Below, in pieces: positions 28,345 through 37,333 of a DNA stretch of 64,000 bases. A program made the translations under genes and the position numbers. The stretch is taken from positions 28,663 to 92,662 of the forward strand of contig NZ_JAYXIH010000014.1 in the NCBI RefSeq assembly GCF_036016755.1. The letters are read 5' to 3'. The notes under the pieces were generated by a model. The model was not told the DNA's origin, did not search any database, and was given only the letters and a program-made list of their open reading frames with translations. Each line of letters opens with the position of its first letter. The stretch's first letter is position 1. Origin of the DNA: Aurantimonas coralicida_A. GTDB taxonomy: Bacteria; Pseudomonadota; Alphaproteobacteria; Rhizobiales; Rhizobiaceae.

Positions 28345-28841
28345 TCGGCGACCATGGTCTGGATGAGATAGTCGATGACCGCCGGTGAGCGCAGGCGGGC
28401 CCGTTCGCGCAGGTCTTCGCGCAGATGAAGCAGTCCGCGCGTACCCTCGATCTGGGCAAGCTGGACCGAACGCAGGAATGCCAGCGTATCCGATTCGATC
28501 TCCGCGGCGAGGACATCGGCGTTGACGCTGCCATCGTCTTTCAGGACCAGCGAAGCCTCGATGCGAAGCCAGGTGCGCGGGGGCGCGTAGATGTTGGTGA
28601 GGATCGGCTTTAGCGGAATCAGGCGGAGCGGCGTCTCGTCATGCTCCGCCGTAGCCAGGTCGCTATCGCCCCTGTCGACCTCGTTTGCCGTTTCGACCGG
28701 CGGCGTGGCAGGCTCAGTTTTCTGCTCCGGCGATGCCCCGGACTTGCCGAGCATACTGCCGAGGAAGGCTCCGCCACCGCCCGCGACGAGAGTCAGAATC
28801 ACCACCACCACGACGGTCGGAATCAGTCCGTCACCCTTCAT
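28341..28841 (-). CDS. fliL: Flagellar basal body-associated protein FliL
   Basis: A 166-residue protein with an N-terminal transmembrane helix (LIPTVVVVVILTLVAGGGGAFLGS), a charged linker and a periplasmic domain containing LKPILTNIYAPPRTWLRIEA and a C-terminal helix ending in VIDYLIQTMV. FliL surrounds and stabilises the stator. The start at 28841 places the hydrophobic helix at the N-terminus and gives normal length. About 200 bases without a gene separate it from flgH, an unusual gap in this tightly packed operon. Confidence 0.9.
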   Translation of the reverse strand: MKGDGLIPTVVVVVILTLVAGGGGAFLGSMLGKSGASPEQKTEPATPPVETANEVDRGDSDLATAEHDETPLRLIPLKPILTNIYAPPRTWLRIEASLVLKDDGSVNADVLAAEIESDTLAFLRSVQLAQIEGTRGLLHLREDLRERARLRSPAVIDYLIQTMVAE

Positions 28842-29042
28842 GGCGCTGTCTTGTTTTTGCCGGAAGTGCCGATCTCGACCATGCGACGACCCCTCTCCAC
28901 TCACGCGTCGGCGGCAGCGCCCTCATGGCGATGCCTTTGCCGACGACCGAGCGATATCGGGTCTGGCTGTCGCGAGACTTGCGGGGGTACAGCCGCCGGT
29001 TGCCCGGGCCGATCCGCGGCTTTGCCGGAAAGGCGACAGGCC

Positions 29043-29747
29043 TCAGTAAGGCGCGACGATATCGTAGATCTGCTGGCCCCAACCGGGCTGTTGAACCTCG
29101 GTAATGCGGCCGCGGCCGCCATAGGAAATCCGCGCCTCGGCGATCTTGTCATATTCGATGGTGTTGTTCGCCAGGATGTCGCGGGGCCGGATGATGCCGG
29201 CGATGGACAGCACCCTGACCTCGAAATTGACCCGCATTTCCTGTTGGCCGCTGATGAACAAATTGCCGTTCGGCAGCTTCTGGCCGACCACGGCCGCGAC
29301 CGACAGATCGATGTCCTCGGACCGCTTGATCCTGCCCTTGCCAGCCATGTCGGACTTGCCGTTGGCGCCCAGTGTCGCCCCAACGGTCGGCAGTGTGTAT
29401 TGGCCGAAAGTTCCAGCCAGATCGAGCCCGGAGTCGATGCCGGACTTGCGCGAACGCTCCGAATTGTTGTCGAGCGATGCCTGGTCGCGGATCTGGATTT
29501 TCACCGTGACGATATCGCCAACGCCGAGGGCGCGCGGATCCTGGTAGAAGTCGGCACGCTCGTCGCTCCACAACGAATGCGGTGTGCGCGGTCCGGCGGC
29601 CGGGAACGCGGCCGGCTGGGCGACGATCGGCGGATTCTCATAGAGCCCGGCGCCAACCGGCGACAGGGCCGGCTCGCGAAACGCGTCCTCGCGCGTCGTC
29701 GAGCAGCCGGCCAGGGCGGCGAGCGCAATAACGGCCAAAGCTCTCAC
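29043..29747 (-). CDS. flgH: Flagellar L-ring lipoprotein FlgH
   Basis: A 234-residue outer-membrane lipoprotein. The lipobox LAGC at residues 12-15 follows a short signal peptide. It contains the family motifs LWSDERADFYQDPRALGVGDIVTVKI and an NLFISGQQEMRVNFEVR segment. It forms the ring through which the rod passes the outer membrane. The start overlaps the motE-type stop by four bases. Confidence 0.95.
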   Translation of the reverse strand: MRALAVIALAALAGCSTTREDAFREPALSPVGAGLYENPPIVAQPAAFPAAGPRTPHSLWSDERADFYQDPRALGVGDIVTVKIQIRDQASLDNNSERSRKSGIDSGLDLAGTFGQYTLPTVGATLGANGKSDMAGKGRIKRSEDIDLSVAAVVGQKLPNGNLFISGQQEMRVNFEVRVLSIAGIIRPRDILANNTIEYDKIAEARISYGGRGRITEVQQPGWGQQIYDIVAPY

Positions 29748-30340
29748 GATTTGCTCTCCGCGACCTGTTTCTCGTCCATCGAACCACCGGCGGAGGTCTT
29801 TTGAACGATCAAGTTGGTGATTTCGGCGGCGGTGGCTGGCGGCATCGCGCTGAGAATGTCGCTGGCCTGACGCGATTTCAGCCGGGCGATCAACGAGGCA
29901 GCGGAATCGCGGTCGATCTGAGCGAGTTGCGCGGCGGCAGCGTCAGCCTTCATCTTGGCATAGATGTCGACGATGATCGTGGATGCGCCGTCGAGGAAGC
30001 GGTTTCGCTCCGCCAGCCATTCCTGATAATCCTTCCGCTTGGCTTCGAGGGCGTCGATCTGCTTGCCGATCTCGGTTTCGAGTTCGGTCAATTGCTTCTG
30101 CTCCAAAGCGTAGCGAGCGTCCTGGGCCTTGTCAGCGATATTGAGACAGTACTTCTCGACCTCACTGGCGGGCTTTTTGCGTTTGGCGACGTCACCGCTC
30201 TCGCCGATGATTCGGACTTCCTGAGGTGGGATTTCGGGCGCTCCAGCCGCATGCGCGAAGCCGATCGGCGCCAGAGCAGGGGCGAAAACGACGAGCCAGG
30301 CAGCGCGCCATCCCGTTCGCGTGAAAGTCTGAATCATCAT
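29744..30340 (-). CDS. motE: MotE-type periplasmic motility protein
   Basis: A 198-residue secreted protein with a signal peptide (RAAWLVVFAPALAPIGFAHA), a long coiled coil (EQKQLTELETEIGKQIDALEAKRKDYQ), and a C-terminal helical MgtE N-like fold (AASLIARLKSRQASDILSAM). In Sinorhizobium, MotE is a periplasmic chaperone that stabilises MotC. The position between flgI and flgH, with four-base overlaps on both sides, is the usual one in Rhizobiales. Confidence 0.85.
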   Translation of the reverse strand: MMIQTFTRTGWRAAWLVVFAPALAPIGFAHAAGAPEIPPQEVRIIGESGDVAKRKKPASEVEKYCLNIADKAQDARYALEQKQLTELETEIGKQIDALEAKRKDYQEWLAERNRFLDGASTIIVDIYAKMKADAAAAQLAQIDRDSAASLIARLKSRQASDILSAMPPATAAEITNLIVQKTSAGGSMDEKQVAESKS

Positions 30341-31518
30341 TGCACCACGAGTTCGGCCTGTAAGGCACCAGCCGTCTTGATCCCCTGCAGGATCGCGATG
30401 ATCCCCGTCGGCTTCAGCCCCATACCGTTGAGGCCGCGAACCACGGATTCCAGATCGGCGCCGCCGACGAAGGCGAAGGACCCGCCACTCTGCTGGGCGT
30501 CGACGATGGTTTCGGAGGTCACCACGGTCTGCCCCTTCGAGAAGGGCTCAGGCTGCGAGACGGCCGGCAGTTCGCTGACCCGGACGGTCAGATTGCCATG
30601 GGTCAGGGCGACGGTGGAGATCTGCACATCCCTGCCAATGACGACCGTGCCGGTCCGCTCATCGATAACGACCCGCGCCACCTGGTCGGGCTCGATCCTG
30701 AGATCACCGATCTCGGCGATGAAACGGGTGCTCGACACCTTCGCGGGCCGCTTGAGATGGATCGTACGGAAGTCCTCTTCCTGCGCGACGGCCGCGCCCC
30801 AGCGATTGACGGAATAGTTGTTGACGATGTCGACGACGCGGATCGCGGTCTTGAAATCCGGATTGAAAAGCTCGATCGCCAATCGGCCGTCATCGTTGAA
30901 GGCACCAGGCACCTCCCGTTCGACAAGCGCGCCGTTCGCGACCCGGCCAGTGGTTGGTACGCCCTGGGTCAGGCGTTCGCTGTCGCCCTGGGTGGAAAAA
31001 CCGCTCACCGCAAGCGGGCCTTGTGCCACTGCGTAGATCTCACCATCAGCGCCATACAGCGGCGTCATCACCAGCGTACCCCCCATCAGCGACGAGGCGT
31101 CGCCGAGCGAGGACACGGTGACATCGATGCGCGAGCCGGTGCCGATAAAAGCCGGCAGTTCTGCGGTCACGATAACCGCCGCGACATTCTTGCTGCGCGA
31201 GGACTGGGACCGGATGTTGACGCCCATCCGATCGAGCATCGACTGCATCGACTGCTCGGTGAATGGCGCGTTGCGCATGGAATCGCCGGTCCCTTGAAGA
31301 CCGATCACGAGACCGTAACCGACGAGTTGGTTGGCCCGCACGCCGCGAATATTGACGATGTCCTTGATGCGGACGGTGCCGGCCGCATCTGCCGGGTTCC
31401 CACGGACATGCTGGAGCTTTGCCACAGCCTGACCGCCGGCGCCGCTATAGTCGGCGGCCGACGTGCCCTGAAGGCTCGCGGCGATGAGGAGGACCCCGAG
31501 GAGCAGCCGAACGATCAT
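30337..31518 (-). CDS. flgI: Flagellar P-ring protein FlgI
   Basis: A 393-residue periplasmic protein with a signal peptide (MIVRLLLGVLLIAASLQGTSA), followed by RIKDIVNIRGVRANQLVGYG and VVGLQGTGDS-type motifs of FlgI and the C-terminal VRGLNGMGLKPTGIIAILQG. It forms the bushing ring in the peptidoglycan layer and needs FlgA for assembly. The start overlaps the flgA stop by four bases. Confidence 0.96.
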   Translation of the reverse strand: MIVRLLLGVLLIAASLQGTSAADYSGAGGQAVAKLQHVRGNPADAAGTVRIKDIVNIRGVRANQLVGYGLVIGLQGTGDSMRNAPFTEQSMQSMLDRMGVNIRSQSSRSKNVAAVIVTAELPAFIGTGSRIDVTVSSLGDASSLMGGTLVMTPLYGADGEIYAVAQGPLAVSGFSTQGDSERLTQGVPTTGRVANGALVEREVPGAFNDDGRLAIELFNPDFKTAIRVVDIVNNYSVNRWGAAVAQEEDFRTIHLKRPAKVSSTRFIAEIGDLRIEPDQVARVVIDERTGTVVIGRDVQISTVALTHGNLTVRVSELPAVSQPEPFSKGQTVVTSETIVDAQQSGGSFAFVGGADLESVVRGLNGMGLKPTGIIAILQGIKTAGALQAELVVQ

Positions 31519-32009
31519 CCGTGGATCCGAACGCTGCCGTCGGCTTCGACGATACCGGAGACGACGAGACCGCTGTCGGCGTTGCGCACGCGCACGATCT
31601 CGCCTTCGGCGGCCGAGCGCAGCGCCGTGCCGAGGCCGGTGATGATCAGCCCGCCTTCGCGGAAGACCATCGTCACGGCCGCGCCGGCCCGCACCAGGTC
31701 CGGGGTTTTGAGATCCGACAGAAGGATTGGCTTGCCCGGCAGAAGAGTGCGCCGTGCCACCTGCCCCGCGAGCATGTCGTCTTCGATGACGTAGAGCGTG
31801 ATCTTTTCGTCCTTGACGATATAGGCCTTGTAGGAGATCCCCCGGTCCACAACGCTTTGACCCGGATAAACGACGGCCGCAGGAACCGGAAGGTCGAGCT
31901 CGGCCGCAAATCCCTGGATCGGAACAAGCAGTGCCGCAAACGCGGCGAGACCCGCGGCCACCAAAAGGCCGGATGACAGGGCTCGGGGGGTGGTTGCCAC
32001 GAAGCTCAT
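31515..32009 (-). CDS. flgA: Flagellar P-ring assembly chaperone FlgA
   Basis: A 164-residue secreted protein with an N-terminal signal segment (GLLVAAGLAAFAALLVPIQGFA) and the SAF-type domain of FlgA (GQVARRTLLPGKPILLSDL, then VTMVFREGGLIITGLGTAL). It is the periplasmic chaperone for FlgI, encoded immediately downstream. It begins three bases after the flgG stop. Confidence 0.92.
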   Translation of the reverse strand: MSFVATTPRALSSGLLVAAGLAAFAALLVPIQGFAAELDLPVPAAVVYPGQSVVDRGISYKAYIVKDEKITLYVIEDDMLAGQVARRTLLPGKPILLSDLKTPDLVRAGAAVTMVFREGGLIITGLGTALRSAAEGEIVRVRNADSGLVVSGIVEADGSVRIHG

Positions 32010-32012
32010 GGA

Positions 32013-32801
32013 CTAACGGAGCCCCTTGGTGACGACGCTTGCCATCTCGTCGGCCGCCGAAATCACCTTCGAATTCATTTCGTAAGCCCGCTGAGCGGAA
32101 ATGAGCTGCGATATTTCCTTCACGGGATCGACGTTGGAATCCTCCAGATAGCCCTGATGAACCACCGCCATGCCCGGATCCCCCGGAACGCCCGCGGTCG
32201 GCCCGCCCGAAGCGAGGGTTTCCTTGAACAGGTTGCCGCCCTGTGCAGCCAATCCCGCGTCATTGGCAAAAGTCGCGATCGTCAACTGGCCTATCTCTTG
32301 CGCATCGGCCTGACCGTCCACCTGAGCGAAAACCTGTCCGCTCTCGTTGACGGTGATTTCGGTGGCGTTCTGCGGGACCGTGATGGCCGGTTCGACGCGA
32401 TAACCGTCGAGCGTGACGAGTTGCCCCTCACCATTGGTGTTGAAGGCGCCGTCGCGGGTATAGAGAATCTCGCCGCCAGGCCCTTCCAATTGGAACCAGC
32501 CGGCCCCGTTCAGGGCGAGATCGAGCTTGTTACCAGTCTGATTGAGCGTGCCCTGGAGATTGATGTTGCGGATTGCCGCGAGACGCACGCCGAGGCCCAG
32601 CTGGGCGCCTTCCGGCACCACACCCTGCCCGCCCCGCGCGGGAACGCCCTGCATCCGTTCCACCTGGTAGAGCAGATCGGTGAACTCGGCGCGCGCGCGC
32701 TTGAATCCGGTCGTGTTGATGTTCGCGATGTTATTGGCGATGACCTCAACGTTGGTCTGCTGGGCGTTCATGCCGGTGGCGGCGATTGCAAGGGCTCGCA
32801 T
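32013..32801 (-). CDS. flgG: Flagellar distal rod protein FlgG
   Basis: A 262-residue rod protein beginning MRALAIAATGMNAQQTNVEV, with NNIANINTTGFKRARAEF near residue 25 and a C-terminal helix containing ISQLISAQRAYEMNSKVI. This is the canonical FlgG pattern and length. It lies about 95 bases after the fliE stop and is followed by flgA. Confidence 0.96.
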   Translation of the reverse strand: MRALAIAATGMNAQQTNVEVIANNIANINTTGFKRARAEFTDLLYQVERMQGVPARGGQGVVPEGAQLGLGVRLAAIRNINLQGTLNQTGNKLDLALNGAGWFQLEGPGGEILYTRDGAFNTNGEGQLVTLDGYRVEPAITVPQNATEITVNESGQVFAQVDGQADAQEIGQLTIATFANDAGLAAQGGNLFKETLASGGPTAGVPGDPGMAVVHQGYLEDSNVDPVKEISQLISAQRAYEMNSKVISAADEMASVVTKGLR

Positions 32802-32896
32802 CGGGTGGCTCCTTCAGGATGATGGACCGGCATTCCAATGTTCCTGGAGCGCCGGAAAAGCAGTATTCGCGAGGCGAATGACAGGGCCGGATCGCC

Positions 32897-33208
32897 TCAG
32901 ATCGCCATGCGGGACAGTTCGAGATAGGCGCTGACGGCCTTGTCGCGGATGGAAACAGCCGTCTGGAGCGTCCGTTCGGCGGCCATGACGGATTCGACAA
33001 CGGACTGCGTCGTCGCATTGCCGTTGATCCCCTTGATCGACGTTGCCTCGGCGGTCTTGACCGTGTTGACGGCTTCGCTCGCGATCTGCGACAGAACCGT
33101 GCCGAAGTCGGCCCCAGCGGCTGCCTGAGCAGGTCCCGTTGGGGTGAATGTATTGCCGACCGCGCTGGTGCCGATGCTCGGAAAGGTTGCTCCGATGGAT
33201 GGGATCAT
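32897..33208 (-). CDS. fliE: Flagellar hook-basal body complex protein FliE
   Basis: A 103-residue protein with the FliE pattern: a variable N-terminal third, then GADFGTVLSQIASEAVNTVK, a QSVVESVMAAERTLQTAVSI core and a helical end with LELSRMAI. It anchors the rod to the MS ring. It starts two bases after the flgC stop. Confidence 0.93.
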   Translation of the reverse strand: MIPSIGATFPSIGTSAVGNTFTPTGPAQAAAGADFGTVLSQIASEAVNTVKTAEATSIKGINGNATTQSVVESVMAAERTLQTAVSIRDKAVSAYLELSRMAI

Positions 33209-33210
33209 GG

Positions 33211-33627
33211 TCAGCTCCTCAGAAGGTCGATGGTCATGTTGATGATTTCGCGCGCCTGCTTCACCACCTGGATGTTGGCTTCGTAGGAGCGGTTCGCCTC
33301 GCGCATGTCCGCCATTTCGACGAGCATCCGTACATTCGGCATTTTCACGTAGCCCTCGGCGTTGGCCGCCGGGTTGCCCGGGTCATGCTCGAGGACGAAG
33401 GGGGTTTCGTCAGTCCCGATTCCGCCGACCCGGACCATTTCGGCACCGGTGACACGATCGAGCTCACCCTGGAAGGTGACCGTCTTGCGCTGATACGGAT
33501 CGCTACCGGCTGTCGTCCCCGTGGTCTGGGCATTGGCGATGTTCTCGGAAACCACCCGCATGCGCGTGGACTGTGCCTGAAGGCCACTAGCGGCGATCCT
33601 GAGCGGGGCAAGAAGCGGATCGGACAT
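33211..33627 (-). CDS. flgC: Flagellar proximal rod protein FlgC
   Basis: A 138-residue rod protein with the N-terminal motif RMRVVSENIANAQTTGTTAG and the C-terminal MADMREANRSYEANIQVVKQ, both typical of FlgC. It follows flgB by five bases and precedes fliE. Confidence 0.95.
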   Translation of the reverse strand: MSDPLLAPLRIAASGLQAQSTRMRVVSENIANAQTTGTTAGSDPYQRKTVTFQGELDRVTGAEMVRVGGIGTDETPFVLEHDPGNPAANAEGYVKMPNVRMLVEMADMREANRSYEANIQVVKQAREIINMTIDLLRS

Positions 33628-33632
33628 CGGAG

Positions 33633-34013
33633 TTATCCCTTCACGGACATGACGAGCAGGCGGTGAAACGCCTTCACGACCGACGTATCGAGAGAATACG
33701 CCCGAGAAATCTCACCGGCCTTGAGCATCTCCTGCTCAAGGCTCACGGAATTGCCGGAATGGGTGACATCCCAAGGCGTTTCAGTGACGACATCCTGACT
33801 GTCGCTGGTACCGCCGAGCGAGGCCATATGCATGTTGCTGGAGCTCGCGAGATCGAGACGTGTCGAAGCCAGAACCTCGCTGAAGGACGCCAGGTCTTTG
33901 GCTTTGTAACCAGGCGTATTCGCATTGGCGACGTTTTCGGCCACCACCGTCTGGCGCGTGGCCAACCACGAGGTGCGCTGCGAAGCGATTCCAAAAAGAT
34001 AGACCTGTTCCAT
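33633..34013 (-). CDS. flgB: Flagellar proximal rod protein FlgB
   Basis: A 126-residue rod protein with TRQTVVAENVANANTPGYKA near the start and an SLEQEMLKAGEISRAYSLDT region near the end. The ATG at 34013 (MEQVYLFGIAS) gives the usual FlgB beginning; an ATG five codons upstream is possible. About 210 bases without a gene separate it from the upstream unknown gene, so an internal promoter is possible there. Confidence 0.93.
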   Translation of the reverse strand: MEQVYLFGIASQRTSWLATRQTVVAENVANANTPGYKAKDLASFSEVLASTRLDLASSSNMHMASLGGTSDSQDVVTETPWDVTHSGNSVSLEQEMLKAGEISRAYSLDTSVVKAFHRLLVMSVKG

Positions 34014-34222
34014 GACATCTCGCGCCAATGCTCTTGAGACTCATGGTCTAGGAGGAAGCGCTTGTCCGAAGCTTGCCCTCACGGTGATAACCGGTTGAGA
34101 AGGAACGGACGAGACGGCGTAGAAAGGCTCAGGGGGCCAAGGCATCACCGTTGCGGAGCGCTTGCGTCCGATGAGCGCAAGACATCGTCAGACACGGCCG
34201 CGGCGGCCGACGAGCAGCGATG

Positions 34223-34666
34223 TCAGGCGTCGGGTGGGGAGATGGGCTCTTGCAAATGTGCGCCGAGGATCGCCCGACGCAGTTCCTCGGTGCCGCCGTC
34301 AGCCATCTCACCGGCATCGTCGAACGCGATGTAGGTGATATCCACCGCCGCCGCAGAGGCGCCCAGCTCAAGCTGGAAATGGGCGGTGACGCCGGCATGT
34401 TTGAACTCGAGGGCGAGCGAGACAATCGGCACGCCGCCCCAGTTCAGACGCACGTCGCCGGAATTGGCAAAGCGCAGCACACCAGGCTTGAGATACAACT
34501 CCGCCGAGGAGGTGACGATATCCGCAATATTGCCATAGCGTTCGAGACGGAGGAAGGCGATGTAGTCGACCACGTCCACGAGACGAAGTTCGGCGACGAC
34601 TTCCTTGATGCCATCGGCAAGCGCCCGCTCGCGAGACAGGGTGTTGTGTTTGCGGATATCGAGCAT
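34223..34666 (-). CDS. Unrecognised protein of the flagellar operon, downstream of flhB
   Basis: I do not recognise this 147-residue protein. It has no signal peptide or membrane helix. The N-terminal half is mixed helical (LADGIKEVVAELRLVDVVDYIAF). The second half is rich in predicted beta strands (VRLNWGGVPIVSLALEFKHAG, FQLELGASAAAVDITYIAF). It begins two bases after the flhB stop and is in the same direction, so it belongs to the motA-fliP transcript. A chaperone or export-related job would fit the position, but nothing in the sequence shows it. Confidence 0.6.
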   Translation of the reverse strand: MLDIRKHNTLSRERALADGIKEVVAELRLVDVVDYIAFLRLERYGNIADIVTSSAELYLKPGVLRFANSGDVRLNWGGVPIVSLALEFKHAGVTAHFQLELGASAAAVDITYIAFDDAGEMADGGTEELRRAILGAHLQEPISPPDA

Positions 34667-34668
34667 GA

Positions 34669-35757
34669 CTATGCGGTAGCGACTCCGACCTTCGAACCCG
34701 TCCGGGAGTGGAGGAAATAGATGAGTTCGGCAATTGCCTTGAAGAATTGCGGGGGAATCATCTGATCGATTTCGACATGATCATACATAGACCTTGCCAA
34801 TAGCTTGTCTTCTATCACCGGCACGTCGTTGGCCTCGGCGATTTCCCGGATCTTCAGGGCGACCAGGTCGGTGCCCTTGGCAACTACCATCGGCGCGCCA
34901 CCGTCTTCGCGAACATATCGCAGCGCGATCGCGTAATGGGTGGGGTTGGCGATCACGAGCGTCGCGAAGGGCACGTCGGTCATCATGCGCCGGCGCACCC
35001 GGTCGCGGGCGATCTGGCGCTGCCGTCCCTTGACCATCGGATCGCCCTCGGCCTGTTTGTTTTCGTCCTTGATCTCCTGCTTCGACATCTTGAGGTCGCG
35101 CCGCCAATGGATGCGGCTCATGGCGAGATCGGCTGCGACGAGCACGATCGTCGCGATCGAGACGCCGGAGAGAAGCTTCATTGCCAGTTCGAGAATCAGT
35201 TCGGGCACCAGCACCGGATCTGCGAACATGGTGCGCATCATCGTCGGGAAACCCGACATGAGGAGCGTGCCGACGACGACGCCTATGGTGAGAAACTTGA
35301 ACACAGACTTGCCGAACTCCGTCAGCCCACGCAGACCAAAAATCCGCTTGAACCCGGCCGACAGCGAAATATGCGACGCCTTTGGCCGAATTCGTTCGAA
35401 ATTGATCTGCGGCGCGTTTTGGAGAACCGACGAGACGACGCCTCCGATGACGAAGAAGACGGCCGCGGGCAGAACGAACCGGGCGCCTTCAAGAGCCAGC
35501 ATATGGAGGACGTGTAGGGCATCGGCACTCGTATTCAGATCCCATTGCAGGGGGTTTTCGAACGTCGTCTTGAGCACGAGAAGCAAATGGCCCGCACCGT
35601 CGCGGATCTGAAACGCGATAAAGGCCATTGCAGCGAGAAGCGACGCCAGAATCGGCGCCTCGCGCGAAACCGGAAGGTTACCCTTCTCGATCGCATCGTT
35701 GATCTTCTTCTCGGTCGGTTCTTCCGTTTTGGAGGATTTGTCCTCGCTATCCGACAC
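34669..35757 (-). CDS. flhB: Flagellar export switch protein FlhB
   Basis: A 362-residue protein with four transmembrane segments in the N-terminal half, a charged linker (MSRIHWRRDLKMSKQEIKDE) and a cytosolic domain with the autocleavage site NPTH (VIANPTHYAIALRY). Cleavage at NPTH, together with MotD, switches export from hook to filament subunits. The acidic N-terminus (SDSEDKSSKTEEPTEKKI) is typical. Confidence 0.96.
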   Translation of the reverse strand: MSDSEDKSSKTEEPTEKKINDAIEKGNLPVSREAPILASLLAAMAFIAFQIRDGAGHLLLVLKTTFENPLQWDLNTSADALHVLHMLALEGARFVLPAAVFFVIGGVVSSVLQNAPQINFERIRPKASHISLSAGFKRIFGLRGLTEFGKSVFKFLTIGVVVGTLLMSGFPTMMRTMFADPVLVPELILELAMKLLSGVSIATIVLVAADLAMSRIHWRRDLKMSKQEIKDENKQAEGDPMVKGRQRQIARDRVRRRMMTDVPFATLVIANPTHYAIALRYVREDGGAPMVVAKGTDLVALKIREIAEANDVPVIEDKLLARSMYDHVEIDQMIPPQFFKAIAELIYFLHSRTGSKVGVATA

Positions 35758-35859
35758 GGTGGATTATACCCTCGAACCCATTGACGTTCAGTGAAGACTT
35801 GGCGGCGCTTCCCCCATGTCGCAGAATTCCTACCGTCCCCGCCTGCACCGCGCCGGCTG

Positions 35860-36903
35860 TCATTCCTCGTCCTCGGCATGCAGATTGAGCTTGCCTTCCC
35901 CCCATAGAGTAAGTCCAGTGGCCGCGATCTGCCGACGGGCTTTGTCAACCTCGGCGGGAGGAGGCTCGTCACTCCGAGAAAGTTCGGCCTCTACCATTCG
36001 CCGAGAACGCGAACTCATGCACGAGAGAATGGCCTCTTTGGTTTCTTCGTCGACACCGCCAAGGGCCAGGATGACAACCTCTGTTCCCGTCGCGTCCAGG
36101 AGAACCATGCGATCCCGCTTGGACAAGGTAACGACGTCTTCGAAGCTGAACAGAAGGTTCCGAAGCTTTTCAGCATCCTTCGGCTGCTTCACGACCAACA
36201 TTTCGAGCAACTCATCGGCATGACCCTTGCTCATTCGGTTGACGATATCGGCGAGAACCGTGTGACTGCTGGCTTGGTCAGGACGATCGGAGGTGGCCAG
36301 ATAGGAATGACGAAGGTGGTTCTCCAGTAGCCGTTGTACGGGCCTAGAAAGCGACTTCAGAGACAAAACCCGCCGCATTACCTCATTGCGGAACGCCGGA
36401 TCGAATTCTTGGGCGATCATCGCCGCGGTCTCTGCCCTGATCTTCGACAACAGGACGGCGACAACATGAGGGTGTTCCCTCGCCAGTTTCGGCGCCAGCA
36501 TCTCGTGCTGCAGATTCGCCACTGCGTCCCAAACACTACGAGTCTCGCGATCGGGTTCTTTCCCCGAACCGTCGAAGTCGTCGACCGAGAAGATGGACTC
36601 GAACTCCTCCGCCGACAGCGCGTTCTGGAGAAGTTCTGTCATTTGCTCGCCCGGACCATTTAAACCCGGCGATTTCTTGAAGGCCTCTTGGAAGTGATCG
36701 ACCAATTCGTCGATTTGGTCCGGTGTAATCGAAGCCAGACCAGCCGCACTTTCCTTTAACAGTTTGATCTCGTCGGTCGTGAAGTGCTTCAAAACCCGGG
36801 AGGCCCCAGCGCTGCCTAAGGCAATCAACACGATAGCCGCACGAGCGCGGCTACTCGCTGGCAGCTCCGAGTTTTCGTCCTGATAGGTGGCAACCATCGA
36901 CAT
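35860..36903 (-). CDS. fliG: Flagellar motor switch protein FliG
   Basis: A 347-residue C-ring protein. The N-terminal part (ARAAIVLIALGSAGASRVLKHF) binds FliF. The middle (REHPHVVAVLLSKIRAETAAMI) carries the EHPQ-like motif as EHPH. The C-terminal torque helix region contains LLFSFEDVVTLSKRDRMVLL. The C-terminal charged residues that face MotA are retained, as far as can be judged. It starts just after fliN (six bases). Confidence 0.95.
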   Translation of the reverse strand: MSMVATYQDENSELPASSRARAAIVLIALGSAGASRVLKHFTTDEIKLLKESAAGLASITPDQIDELVDHFQEAFKKSPGLNGPGEQMTELLQNALSAEEFESIFSVDDFDGSGKEPDRETRSVWDAVANLQHEMLAPKLAREHPHVVAVLLSKIRAETAAMIAQEFDPAFRNEVMRRVLSLKSLSRPVQRLLENHLRHSYLATSDRPDQASSHTVLADIVNRMSKGHADELLEMLVVKQPKDAEKLRNLLFSFEDVVTLSKRDRMVLLDATGTEVVILALGGVDEETKEAILSCMSSRSRRMVEAELSRSDEPPPAEVDKARRQIAATGLTLWGEGKLNLHAEDEE

Positions 36904-36909
36904 CGTGGA

Positions 36910-37272
36910 TCAAGCGGCCCGCGGTTTTTTCGACGGAAGGCGAGCACCTGGCTTCGCAACTTCGGTCAAGGTCACTCCGAAACGCTGGTCCTCGTTGTCG
37001 AGTACGACAATCTCACCGCGAGCTACAACGCGACCGTTCACGATCACATCAACCGGATCGCCGACTTTCGTATCGAGTTTAACGATTGCGCCACGGCCAA
37101 GATTAAGGATGTCGGCGACGGTCATCGTTGTTGAACCGAGAACGACATGCATCGTCACCGGTACGTCCATGACAAGATCAAGATCGAGCCGATCATCCTG
37201 GCCCGTCGGCCCTACTGCTGAGTCTTCATTCTCGGTTGCAGTATCGTTGTCTTCAGTCATGGTGCGATCCAT
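36910..37272 (-). CDS. fliN: Flagellar motor switch protein FliN
   Basis: A 120-residue protein with an acidic N-terminus and a SpoA/FliN domain: LDLVMDVPVTMHVVLGSTTM, then GRGAIVKLDTKVGDPVDVIV and GRVVARGEIVVLDNEDQRFG. It forms the base of the C ring with FliM. A basic tail (KPGARLPSKKPRAA) follows the domain. Confidence 0.95.
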   Translation of the reverse strand: MDRTMTEDNDTATENEDSAVGPTGQDDRLDLDLVMDVPVTMHVVLGSTTMTVADILNLGRGAIVKLDTKVGDPVDVIVNGRVVARGEIVVLDNEDQRFGVTLTEVAKPGARLPSKKPRAA

Positions 37273-37333
37273 CTTACGCTTTGACGGGCCGCTTCATGCG
37301 GCGCGAATTCGCCTAGCCCAACCCATCAACGGG

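Noticed and set aside
28831..29082. An 83-codon minus-strand frame filling the flgH-fliL gap.
   Set aside because: It overlaps both neighbours, is Arg/Pro-rich without domain features, and lacks a ribosome-binding site.
34014..34222. A possible small gene between flgB and the upstream unknown gene.
   Set aside because: No frame with a start signal and plausible protein was found.
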